Shown: positions 9,183 to 16,481, counted from the stretch's first letter. The stretch is DNA of 33,284 nucleotides from Opitutaceae bacterium (GCA_024711005.1 JANJTQ010000085.1:1-33284); one strand, 5' to 3'. Notes: generated from the letters alone by a model not told the origin. Made by a program: numbers and translations.

Positions 9183-9298
9183 AACAACGCATTTTATGAG
9201 CAATAGATTGCGTGGTTTATGATGTTTATTATGAGTGTATTGAGTTTATTTTAACTGGGGTATTTTGATTTTTTTTTCTCATTTTTAATTCTGTTTAG

Positions 9299-9316
9299 GC
9301 ATAGCATGCATAGCAT
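9299..9316. repeat. Tandem 9-bp repeat
   Basis: GCATAGCAT occurs twice back to back in the AT-rich divergent region. It could be a pair of protein-binding half-sites one helical turn apart; no further evidence. Confidence 0.6.
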
Positions 9317-9411
9317 TTTGATTCTTTTCCTTTGAACGGGGAGGGGCCGGGCCGCTGGGAGGGCACGTTTTGACGATTGGCGTTTGCGAGGTGGGTGCTT
9401 TGCTCGCGCGC

Positions 9412-10089
9412 ATGATTCCGCTTTGGGATAACCAGGAGCATCGTCGTCCAGCGACCGTCACCGGCCTCTTAATTTTGGCGAACGTGGTGGTGTTCGGCTA
9501 TGAGGTCGCGCTGTCCTCACAAGGGGCAGGCGTGCTGGAGGCATTTGTCACGCGACACGCGCTTGTGCCGTCACGGCTGCTGGCGGGGTGGACCGACGAG
9601 GAGCAGTGGCTGACGCTTGGCTCGCACCTGTTTCTTCACGGAAGCGTGGCCCACGTCTTGGGAAATTGCTGGTTCCTGTGGATCTTCGGTCAAAGCGTGG
9701 AGGACCGACTCGGGGCGTTTCGTTATCTGTTGCTGTACGTGGTGGGCGGACTCGGCGCGGCGGCGCTCCAGATCGGGGTGGAGCCATCGGCGGGTATTCC
9801 GATGATCGGGGCGAGTGGCGCGATCTCGGGCGTGCTCGGGGCGTATTTCATCCTGCTGCCGACGGCATGGATTGTGGCGCTGGTGCCGTGGATCGTGCCG
9901 ATTCTTCCGGTGCCGGCGTTTGTGTTTTTGATTCTCTGGTTCGCGTTCCAAGCGGTGAACGGTTTCGGCGTGTTGATGAACGGCACGGCTGGCGCCGGCG
10001 GGGTGGCTTGGTGGGCTCATGCCGGTGGTTTCATCGCCGGCCTGTGGCTGACGTGGTGGGCCAGGAGCAACCGCTGGGTGCGACGGTAG
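9412..10089 (+). CDS. Rhomboid-family intramembrane serine protease
   Basis: A 225-residue membrane protein with about six to seven helices. It has the rhomboid signatures HLFLHGSVAHVLGNCWFLW (72-90), the catalytic serine in GASGAISG (S135) and the catalytic histidine in WWAHAGGFIAG (H203). Rhomboids cut transmembrane helices inside the bilayer; the substrate is unknown. I prefer the ATG at 9412 because bacterial relatives typically begin MIPL(W/R)D. An in-frame TTG at 9370 is preceded by GGGAGGG at good spacing and would add 14 residues. Other genes here rarely use Shine-Dalgarno sites, so that match may be chance. It is transcribed alone and divergently from the PEP-CTERM gene. Confidence 0.9.
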   Translation: MIPLWDNQEHRRPATVTGLLILANVVVFGYEVALSSQGAGVLEAFVTRHALVPSRLLAGWTDEEQWLTLGSHLFLHGSVAHVLGNCWFLWIFGQSVEDRLGAFRYLLLYVVGGLGAAALQIGVEPSAGIPMIGASGAISGVLGAYFILLPTAWIVALVPWIVPILPVPAFVFLILWFAFQAVNGFGVLMNGTAGAGGVAWWAHAGGFIAGLWLTWWARSNRWVRR

Positions 10090-10100
10090 CGGGTGGACGT

Positions 10101-11117
10101 TCAAGCTTGCCGAGGTCGGCGCGCCGGGGTCGGCGGATTCGCGGCTTGGGCGGCCAAATCGGCGCGGCTGGCCGCGTCCTTCGCCCGTTTGGCGGGATGC
10201 GTTTTCGTCCCGGTATCGGGGTAGCGCAGCGTGAGTTCTTCCTGTGCCGCGATCAGTGCATCCGCCAGTTGAGGCGGAGGCGGATAATCCGCGGATTCGG
10301 CAGGCAGGTGCGGCGGGTATGGAGGCACGCCGAAGTCGTCGATGAAGAGTTTGCACAGCGTGCGGAGTTCCGCCCCCGGGATCGGCGGACGACGGGGGCC
10401 GAGCACCTGTTGTTCGTGCGCGTAGTAGGCGGATGCGGGGACCTCGATCCAGAGCTGCGGATAACCGCTGTCGGCGGCGAGTCCCTTCAATTCGCGGGTG
10501 CGGCCGGCGAATTCGATCTTCCGGTCAGGGGCCTGGGTGAGGAGCAACCACACCAGGTCGACGGAGAGCGCCAGTCGGCGCGGCGAAGCCAGTTTGGCGA
10601 GTCGGAAGCCGGCGTCCATGGCCGGCCCCACGAAGTCGTAATGGGTTCCCGCCACCGGCAACACGGCGTTGGTGATGGGGAAATCGGCCAGCCAGACGGC
10701 GCCCTTGACCCGGAGCGGCCGGTTGGTTGCCGGGGACGGCGTCTTGAGGTTGGCGAGTACTCCGGCGTTCCATTCGGCGAGTGCGGCGGCGAGGGCATCG
10801 ACGTAGATGGCCGCCTCATGGGAGCGGGTGATTTCGACCGCAAAAACGAGTTCGTCGCCGAGGATTTTCCAGGGCTGCGGTCGAGGCGGCATCGCACGTT
10901 TCGCATTGCGGGCCGCCTTGCCGATGTGGGCCCAGAACATCTGGTCGAATTTCTCGACGAAATCCAGGAGCACACCGAGCCATACGCGTCCGCCGCGATT
11001 GGCCTGATTCTGTTTGAAGGCGGTGGAGTCCTCCAGGTCGACGCTTGCGAAAAGGCGCAGGCCATAGCGGCCCAGTTTTTCGCGCTCCGCGGAGGAAAGC
11101 TGGCCTCGGAGCCTCAT
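10101..11117 (-). CDS. Putative divergent class III nucleotidyl cyclase
   Basis: A 338-residue soluble protein. I read the first 200 residues as a class III cyclase fold: RLFASVDLEDSTAFK (21-35) matches the first metal-Asp motif (D27), WKILGDELVFAVE (83-95) the second (D88, with a Lys four residues before it where the substrate-selecting Lys sits), and DFVGPAMDAGFRLAKLASPR (161-180) the transition-state segment. There the usual Asn is Asp168 but Arg172 is kept. Class III enzymes make cAMP or cGMP, and the Pycsar branch makes cCMP or cUMP. The tail from about 290 is Ala/Pro/Lys rich and probably disordered. The ATG at 11117 overlaps the stop of the upstream ImmA/IrrE gene (TGATG), so the two are coupled. 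The fold assignment is by eye and unproven. Confidence 0.6.
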   Translation of the reverse strand: MRLRGQLSSAEREKLGRYGLRLFASVDLEDSTAFKQNQANRGGRVWLGVLLDFVEKFDQMFWAHIGKAARNAKRAMPPRPQPWKILGDELVFAVEITRSHEAAIYVDALAAALAEWNAGVLANLKTPSPATNRPLRVKGAVWLADFPITNAVLPVAGTHYDFVGPAMDAGFRLAKLASPRRLALSVDLVWLLLTQAPDRKIEFAGRTRELKGLAADSGYPQLWIEVPASAYYAHEQQVLGPRRPPIPGAELRTLCKLFIDDFGVPPYPPHLPAESADYPPPPQLADALIAAQEELTLRYPDTGTKTHPAKRAKDAASRADLAAQAANPPTPARRPRQA

Positions 11118-11626
11118 CAGAGCCCCAGCACGGTCCGGCGAATGCCCACGGCTGCTTCCGATACGCCGAAGCGAGTGGCGATCTCCGCCTCGTTCCAGCC
11201 CTTTTTGACGAGGCTGCGGAACTCGGCGGCCGGCATGAGGAAGCCCGCGGCAAACCAGTTGGCCTCCCATTCGACGCGGTCTGAACCGTGACGGGAGATT
11301 TCCAGCGGGAACTTGCCGAATTGGCTGTGCAAAACGTAATGCCCCAACTCGTGGGCGATGGTGAAGAGCCGGCGGGTTTCGCCGGAGAGCGGGCTGAGTT
11401 GAATCAAAAAATCTCCCGGGCCGCTGACCTTGATGCGGCCGGTCTGTTGTGGAGACGTCCAGTCGGTCATTTCGATCCGCCCGCCCAATTTCGCCACAAT
11501 GGGGTCGATCCGGCCATTGGCCTCGTAGTCCCATTGTTTGGCCGTGTCGGCGGCGAAGTCCTGCACCTGTTTTTGCGTCCAGCCAACGGGGCGCGGCGGG
11601 GTGGAAGGATGTTCAATCGTGGGCAT
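11117..11626 (-). CDS. ImmA/IrrE-family zinc metallopeptidase
   Basis: A 169-residue protein with the zinc-protease motif HELGH (92-96) in LFTIAHELGHYVLHS and the third-ligand segment EWEANWFAAGFLMPAAEF (119-136). This is the typical ImmA/IrrE pattern, in which Glu121 is expected to bind zinc. Family members cleave regulators, such as the ICE repressor ImmR or DdrO in Deinococcus, to switch on mobile elements or stress responses. The C-terminus (EAEIATRFGVSEAAVGIRR) is the helical end usual in the family. There is no N-terminal helix-turn-helix fusion. Its stop overlaps the start of the cyclase-like gene. It lies 81 bp after pilT on the same strand, so its promoter could be in that gap. The substrate is unknown. 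Confidence 0.9.
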   Translation of the reverse strand: MPTIEHPSTPPRPVGWTQKQVQDFAADTAKQWDYEANGRIDPIVAKLGGRIEMTDWTSPQQTGRIKVSGPGDFLIQLSPLSGETRRLFTIAHELGHYVLHSQFGKFPLEISRHGSDRVEWEANWFAAGFLMPAAEFRSLVKKGWNEAEIATRFGVSEAAVGIRRTVLGL

Positions 11627-11707
11627 GGCGATTGCGGTTCGACTGCGAAAAAATGTGTATCAGCCACGGATGGTGGCAAGTCGGGAGTCGGTGCTGAGCG
11701 TACAGAC

Positions 11708-12784
11708 TCAGTGTCCGCCTTCGAGGTCTCCCGGTTCGAGGAATTGGGTGAAGGCGGCCTTGTTGGCGGCTTTCATGTAGGCCTCTTTTCCGGAGATGCG
11801 TCCGTCCTTTACGCGGGCGGCGAGGCTTTGGTCCATGGTGGTCATGCCATCGGCGCCGCCACCTTCGATGATCGCGCGGATATTGCTGATTTGTCCGCTG
11901 CGGATCGTGTTCGGGAGGGCCTCGTGCTGGAGGAGGATTTCGTGCACGGCGCAACGGCCCTTGGGCTGGGCGCGGCAGAGGAGTTGTGACACCACGCCGG
12001 CGAGGCAGCCCGCGAGCATGACGCGCACCTGATTCTGTTCCTCGGCGGGAAACGCATTGATGATGCGATCGATCGTCTTCGGGGCGTTGTTGGTGTGGAG
12101 CGTGCCGAAGACCAGCATGCCCATGCTTGCGCAGGACAGCGCGAGTTTGATGGTTTCCAATTCGCGCATCTCTCCGACCAGGACGATGTCGGGATCGTGG
12201 CGCATGGCGCCTTTGAGGGCTGCGGCGAAGGAGCCGGTGTGATCGCCGACTTCGCGGTGCACGATGGTGGATTGCTTGTCCTTGTGGACGAATTCGATGG
12301 GGTCCTCGATCGTGATGATGTGGCGCGCCGAGGTGTCGTTGATGTAGTCGATCATCGCGGCCAGCGTAGTGGATTTTCCACTACCCGTGGGGCCGGTGAC
12401 GACGACGAGGCCTTCCTGGAGGTTGCAGAGTTTTTTGAGCGCCTCCGGGAGCTTGAGTTCGTCGAAAGACAGAATTTTTGCGGGAATCTGACGGAGCACG
12501 GCCCCCTGGCCCCAGTGATTGTAGAGGAAGTTGGCGCGAAACCGGGCGAGGCCGGGAATTTCGTGCGCGAGGTCGAGGTCCTTTTTTTCGAGAAACTGGG
12601 TCCAGCGATGCGGCGGGCAGATTTCCTGGAGGACCGTCTCCATGTGGTCGGCCGTGAAAGGGGTGTCGTCGAGCGGCGTGAGCGCGCCGGAGATGCGGGC
12701 CTTGGGCGGGAGGCCGACGGTGAGGTGCAGGTCGGAACCACCGCGTTCGAGCATGAGGCGGAGGAGAGAATCGATGGCGGCCAT
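11708..12784 (-). CDS. pilT: PilT/PilU-type type IV pilus twitching ATPase
   Basis: A 358-residue hexameric AAA-like ATPase of the type IV pilus retraction family. Motifs in order: SDLHLTVGLPPKARISG at the N-terminus, Walker A GPTGSGKST (131-139), Asp box IITIEDPIEFVH (156-167), Walker B DPDIVLVGEMRE with catalytic Glu205, and His box GTLHTNNAPKTIDRI. The PilT signature AIRNLIRE is not intact (NTIRSGQISNIRAII appears instead), so it could be a PilU-like accessory motor. It acts at the cytoplasmic face of the inner membrane. It follows a second PilT-like gene on the same strand, 169 bp apart across a repeat-rich spacer. No pilin or assembly genes are next to it. Confidence 0.9.
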   Translation of the reverse strand: MAAIDSLLRLMLERGGSDLHLTVGLPPKARISGALTPLDDTPFTADHMETVLQEICPPHRWTQFLEKKDLDLAHEIPGLARFRANFLYNHWGQGAVLRQIPAKILSFDELKLPEALKKLCNLQEGLVVVTGPTGSGKSTTLAAMIDYINDTSARHIITIEDPIEFVHKDKQSTIVHREVGDHTGSFAAALKGAMRHDPDIVLVGEMRELETIKLALSCASMGMLVFGTLHTNNAPKTIDRIINAFPAEEQNQVRVMLAGCLAGVVSQLLCRAQPKGRCAVHEILLQHEALPNTIRSGQISNIRAIIEGGGADGMTTMDQSLAARVKDGRISGKEAYMKAANKAAFTQFLEPGDLEGGH

Positions 12785-12792
12785 GGGGAAGC

Positions 12793-12824
12793 GAAGGGCT
12801 GAAGGACTGAAAGGCAGAAGGGCT
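12793..12824. repeat. Four tandem 8-bp degenerate repeats
   Basis: Units gaagggct, gaaggact, gaaaggca and gaagggct follow each other without a gap just upstream of the pilT start. On the coding strand they give a pyrimidine-rich leader. The function is unknown. Confidence 0.6.
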
Positions 12825-12846
12825 AAACAGGGGAGTCGGGATTGAA

Positions 12847-12942
12847 TCGTTCTCGTCGTTCTCTTACTCTTTCTCGTTCTCGGGTTATGAGGCTTAGTTG
12901 ATTCGGAGGAGAATGAGAACGAGTGGGAGAACGAGAACGACG
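12847..12942. repeat. Imperfect long inverted repeat (GTTCTC-rich), locus 1
   Basis: Arms at 12848-12881 (TCTC/GTTCTC-rich) and 12909-12942 (GAGAAC-rich) pair over about 30 bases with a few mismatches. A 21-base stretch of the left arm (12861-12881) recurs with one mismatch at 16322-16342. The locus lies directly 3' of the second PilT-like gene. A REP-like dispersed repeat, or a transcript-end hairpin. Confidence 0.7.
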
Positions 12943-12953
12943 CCGGAGGGGGC

Positions 12954-14393
12954 TTAGACGACCTTGGACTTGAGCATGCGGCTGGTGATGTTTTGGCGGG
13001 CGGTGTCGGCCGAGATTACGTTGTCGCGGTAGAGTTCGTAGACAACGTTCTCCATGAGCGTCATGCCTTCGCGGAGCCCGGTTTCCAGGACGTTGCGGAT
13101 GCCTTGGGTTTTGCCGTCGCGGATCAGGGCGGACACGGCGGAATTGGCTATCAAGAGTTCAGTTGCCAGGACCAAGCCGCCGCTGCGGGCGGGAAGGAGA
13201 CGCTGGCAGAGAACGCCGCGGAGACTTTCCGCGACGCTGGCGCGAATCTGGGCCTGTTGGGAGGGCGGGAAAACATCGAGGAGCCGGTTGAGCGTGGTGG
13301 CGGCGTCGCTGGTGTGCATCGTGCCGATCACCAGGTGCCCGGTCTCGCTGGCGGTGATGGCCATCTCGATCGTTTCGAGATCGCGCAACTCACCGATCAC
13401 GATGACGTCGGGGTCTTCGCGGAGAGCGCCTTTCAAAGCGGATGCGAAGGACATGGTGTGCGGGCCGACCTCGCGCTGGGTGATGTTGCAACCCTTGGCC
13501 GGTTGGACGACCTCAATGGGATCTTCGACCGTGATGATGTGGTCCTGGCGCGATCCGTTGAGCTCCGCGACCAGCGCGGCAAGCGTGGTGGTTTTGCCGG
13601 AGCCGACTGGGCCGGTGACCAAAATAAGACCGTTGTGGTAGGTGAGGAGCTTCCGGACCGCCTCCACATTGCGCAGGCCGAGTTGGTCGAGTTGGGGAAT
13701 GGCCGCCGGGACCATACGATAACAGCCGGAGGCACCGCCCTTATGGACCATGAGGTTGACGCGGTAGCGGCTGGTGGCGTCGAGGGCCAAGGCGTAGTCG
13801 AAATCGCGAAGTTCGTCGAAAACCTTGCGTTGATGGGGGGCGAGAAGGGCGAGGTTGAGACGGGTCGATTCGGACTCGGTGAGGACGTGGTCGGAGATTT
13901 TTTTCAACGCGCGCTGAATGCGGATGAACGGGCGGGTGCCGGCGGAAAGATGCAGGTCGCTCGCTCCTCCCTGAGCGCAATCGCGCAACAGCGTGCGCAT
14001 GCACTCGGCGACCTCGGAGTCGTTCATCGAGCCGATCTGTTCGAACGGTGCGGAGGGAAGGCCATTCACGCCTCCATGGCCGGACCCGCTGGCGGCGGAC
14101 CGGGGGGCGTCGCCCGGGATGGAGAGCTGCGGCAGGTTTTCCTCCAGGGCGGCCGCTTCGGGGTCAAAGGGATCGAAGGCGGGGGGGCCGACCTTGCTCT
14201 TCGCAATCGCCACGCCCGCGATTTTTTCCAAGAGAGCGTGATCGTCGATGTAGCCGTCATCGATGAGCCTCTGGGCGAAGTCCATCAAGTCGGCTCCGTC
14301 GCCGAGAATGGCGCGAACGGCGGCGGCTTGAGGCAGGGTGATGAGGTTTTGCTCGAGGCAGAGACGGACGAGCCAACGGATCTCGTTTTGCAT
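12954..14393 (-). CDS. PilT-like ATPase with an N-terminal extension
   Basis: A 479-residue protein. Residues 1-120 form an extension (QNEIRWLVRLCLEQNLITLP) that looks like a small helical domain plus a Pro/Gly linker. The PilT-type ATPase follows: GGASDLHLSAGTRPFIRI (142-159), Walker A GPVGSGKTT (261-269), IITVEDPIEVVQ, Walker B DPDVIVIGELRDLET and His box GTMHTSDAATTLNRLLD. It is longer than standard PilT (about 350 residues) and lacks the full MshEN/GspE N-domain of PilB. The ATG at 14393 is preferred because the upstream in-frame extension is Arg/Pro rich and not family-like. It is probably a second retraction or regulatory motor working with the PilT downstream. Confidence 0.85.
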   Translation of the reverse strand: MQNEIRWLVRLCLEQNLITLPQAAAVRAILGDGADLMDFAQRLIDDGYIDDHALLEKIAGVAIAKSKVGPPAFDPFDPEAAALEENLPQLSIPGDAPRSAASGSGHGGVNGLPSAPFEQIGSMNDSEVAECMRTLLRDCAQGGASDLHLSAGTRPFIRIQRALKKISDHVLTESESTRLNLALLAPHQRKVFDELRDFDYALALDATSRYRVNLMVHKGGASGCYRMVPAAIPQLDQLGLRNVEAVRKLLTYHNGLILVTGPVGSGKTTTLAALVAELNGSRQDHIITVEDPIEVVQPAKGCNITQREVGPHTMSFASALKGALREDPDVIVIGELRDLETIEMAITASETGHLVIGTMHTSDAATTLNRLLDVFPPSQQAQIRASVAESLRGVLCQRLLPARSGGLVLATELLIANSAVSALIRDGKTQGIRNVLETGLREGMTLMENVVYELYRDNVISADTARQNITSRMLKSKVV

Positions 14394-14555
14394 GGATAAA
14401 GAGGGCCGAAGCCGGGGATGCACGGGAGTGTGGGAAACGAGGAATCGTAGCCAAGCGCGAACCGGCCAACCCGGGGGTTTCTCCCGAGGTTTCAATCCAA
14501 ATGCATTGCCGGACTGCGACGGATAAGCGGGGCGTGCGGGTGGACATCGCCGCAG

Positions 14556-14578
14556 GCGTCGCCAACTTGTGGCGACGC
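14556..14578 (+). promoter_or_regulatory. Leader hairpin 1 of the DEAD-box helicase gene
   Basis: A perfect 9-bp stem, GCGTCGCCA with TGGCGACGC, and loop ACTTG, about 75 bp before the helicase start. There is no U-run, so it is not a terminator. It may be an RNA structure that controls helicase translation. Confidence 0.55.
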
Positions 14579-14619
14579 AGCGTCAGTGCAACCATATCGA
14601 AGATTGCAAAGCAGTGCGT

Positions 14620-14636
14620 TTCGCAGACGCTGCGAA
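14620..14636 (+). promoter_or_regulatory. Leader hairpin 2 of the DEAD-box helicase gene
   Basis: A perfect 7-bp stem, TTCGCAG with CTGCGAA, and loop ACG, ending 17 bases before the ATG. It is close enough to affect ribosome access. Confidence 0.55.
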
Positions 14637-14653
14637 CCTTAACCCGTTCATTC

Positions 14654-16285
14654 ATGTTACGAAAGATCATCACGAAGCTGCGCGCCACCTTTGCCCCTTC
14701 GTCCAAGGCCCAGCCCGAACTCAAGGGCGGCCATCCTGTTTACGATAAGGCCAAACCCAGTCATGCGCGCGGCGATACTCCGCGGGAGCGCGGCCCCGGC
14801 CCCAAGAGCGGCGGCAAGCCCGCCTCATCGCAGGGACGTCCGGGTGGCGGCCCTTCGTCCTCACAACCCAAACCCCAGTCGCGGTCGGACCGTCCTTCTC
14901 GCGAGACCCGTGAAGGCGGCCCGCGTGGCGGAGGCCCGCGAACCGGTCCACGCAAAGATCACGGCTCCGGCGGGCATCGTGGCGAAAAACGCGAGCGCCC
15001 CGCCATCGACCAGTCCTTCGACGGTCCCACCCGCGCGCCCGTCAAGCCGGTCACGCCGGTCGAGATCCCCAAGCGGGATACGGTCTTTTCCCAGCTCGGG
15101 CTCAATGACGCCATCGCGTTCGCCGTTGCCGAAAAGGGCTACACCGAGCCGACGCCGATTCAGGCGCAGGCGATTCCGGTGATTCTTTCCGGCCAGGACG
15201 TGATCGGATCGGCCCAGACCGGCACGGGCAAGACCGCAGCCTTCGCGCTTCCATTGATGCACCGCCTCGGTGCGCACCAGAAGAAGACGCGCTGCCTCGT
15301 GCTCGAACCCACGCGCGAACTGGCGTTGCAAGTCGAGGAGGCGTTTCAGCAGTACGCCAAATACACCGATCTCACCGTCACCGTCGTGTATGGCGGCGTC
15401 GGATACGGAAAACAGCGCGACGATCTCGCGCGCGGTGTCGATGTGATCGCCGCAACTCCGGGACGTCTGCTCGACCACCTTGAACAAGGCACGGCCAGTC
15501 TCGATGGCGTTGAGATCCTCGTGTTGGACGAAGTCGACCGCATGCTCGACATGGGCTTTCTGCCCGATGTGAAGCGGATCATTCAAAAATGCCCGAAGGC
15601 GCGTCAGACGCTGTTCTTCAGCGCGACGATGCCGCCGGAGCTGGCGCAGTTGTCGAGTTGGGCGTTGCGCGATCCGGTGGAGATCAAAATCGGCCAGCGC
15701 CGCTCGGCCGCCGAGACGGTTTCGCATGCGTTCTATCCGGTGGTTGCACCGCAGAAATTCGACCTCTTGCTCGAGCTGCTCCGCCGCACGGAGTTTAAGA
15801 GCATCATCATTTTCACCCGCACCAAGATGGGCGCGGATCGCATCGCGCATCGTCTGCAGGCCGAGAAGCACACCGTCGGCGTGATTCATTCGGATCGCAG
15901 CCAGCGTGAACGTGTCGAAGCGTTGCAAGGATTCAAAGACGGACGATTCGAGGTGCTTGTCGCGACCGACATCGCGGCGCGCGGTCTGGACATCGCGGGC
16001 GTGTCGCACGTGATCAACTACGACGTGCCGGAGAATGCGGAGGATTACGTCCACCGCATCGGACGCACGGGACGCGCGCAGGCGACCGGCGATGCGTTCA
16101 CCCTTGTCACCGAGGACGACGTGCGGGACGCGCGTTCGATCGAGCGTTTCATCGGCGCGACGATCGAGCGGAAGAAGATCGATGATTTTCCGTACATCTA
16201 CTCGGCGCTATTCGACGAGAAGGCGCTGGCCGAGGCGGCCCCGCCGCCCAAGCCGAAGAGCCGCTTGATGCGCGGTTCGCGGTAA
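14654..16285 (+). CDS. DEAD-box ATP-dependent RNA helicase (RhlE-like)
   Basis: A 543-residue protein. Residues 1-135 are low-complexity, basic and Gly/Pro/Arg/Ser rich. The RecA-like core follows: Q motif TEPTPIQAQAIP (164-175), motif I AQTGTGKT (187-194), Ia PTRELALQ, TPGRL, motif II LDEVDRMLDMGF (DEVD in place of DEAD, 292-295), motif III SAT, IV IIFTRTK, V ARGLDIAG and VI HRIGRTGR. Such helicases unwind short RNA duplexes in cold adaptation, ribosome assembly or mRNA decay. The core is RhlE-like, but the disordered part is at the N-terminus rather than the usual C-terminal tail. The ATG at 14654 is chosen over an in-frame ATG at 14501 because the longer form would translate both leader hairpins into an unlikely sequence. 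The gene is monocistronic, ending at a bidirectional terminator. Confidence 0.93.
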   Translation: MLRKIITKLRATFAPSSKAQPELKGGHPVYDKAKPSHARGDTPRERGPGPKSGGKPASSQGRPGGGPSSSQPKPQSRSDRPSRETREGGPRGGGPRTGPRKDHGSGGHRGEKRERPAIDQSFDGPTRAPVKPVTPVEIPKRDTVFSQLGLNDAIAFAVAEKGYTEPTPIQAQAIPVILSGQDVIGSAQTGTGKTAAFALPLMHRLGAHQKKTRCLVLEPTRELALQVEEAFQQYAKYTDLTVTVVYGGVGYGKQRDDLARGVDVIAATPGRLLDHLEQGTASLDGVEILVLDEVDRMLDMGFLPDVKRIIQKCPKARQTLFFSATMPPELAQLSSWALRDPVEIKIGQRRSAAETVSHAFYPVVAPQKFDLLLELLRRTEFKSIIIFTRTKMGADRIAHRLQAEKHTVGVIHSDRSQRERVEALQGFKDGRFEVLVATDIAARGLDIAGVSHVINYDVPENAEDYVHRIGRTGRAQATGDAFTLVTEDDVRDARSIERFIGATIERKKIDDFPYIYSALFDEKALAEAAPPPKPKSRLMRGSR

Positions 16286-16310
16286 GATGCGCCGCAGAGC
16301 GGCCCCAAAT

Positions 16311-16393
16311 TTTTCTCGTTCCTCTTAATCTTTCTCGTTCTCCCTCCGTTTTCCTGGCGAAAGATAAAGATTAAGAGAAAGAGGAAAGAAAAA
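16311..16393. repeat. Imperfect long inverted repeat, locus 2
   Basis: The left arm at about 16311-16342 (TTTCTCGTTC-rich) pairs with the right arm at 16359-16393 (GAAAGAGGAAAG-rich) around CTCTTAATCTTT/AAAGATTAAGAG. The left arm shares 20 of 21 bases with locus 1. It sits between the helicase stop and its terminator. Confidence 0.7.
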
Positions 16394-16423
16394 AGCCGGT
16401 CCGAAATTCGGACCGGCTTTTTT
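16394..16423. terminator. Bidirectional rho-independent terminator
   Basis: A perfect 12-bp stem (AGCCGGTCCGAA and TTCGGACCGGCT around one base) is flanked by an A-run on the left and TTTTTT on the right. It can end the helicase transcript (plus) and the aquaporin transcript (minus), whose genes converge here. Confidence 0.93.
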
Positions 16424-16481
16424 GTGATTCTCTTCCGGTGTCGCGCGGGGTGCGACGGACACCGGGTTTTTCGTGGCGCTC

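Larger units (their letters stand above)
9039..9411. other. Divergent intergenic region with AT-rich core
   Basis: This gap of 373 bp lies between the divergent PEP-CTERM and rhomboid genes. The part from about 9160 to 9330 is strikingly AT-rich compared with the rest of the window and must hold both promoters. It contains an inverted repeat (9158-9182) and a 9-bp tandem duplication (9299-9316). I could not assign -35/-10 boxes with confidence and see no small gene. Confidence 0.6.

Noticed and set aside
9588-11291. Open frame of 567 codons on the plus strand across the rhomboid 3' half and the cyclase-like gene
   Set aside because: It overlaps two real genes and is Arg/Gly rich without family pattern.
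12993-14399. Open frame of 468 codons antisense to the N-extended PilT-like gene
   Set aside because: Shadow of a clear ATPase gene; no recognisable protein motifs.
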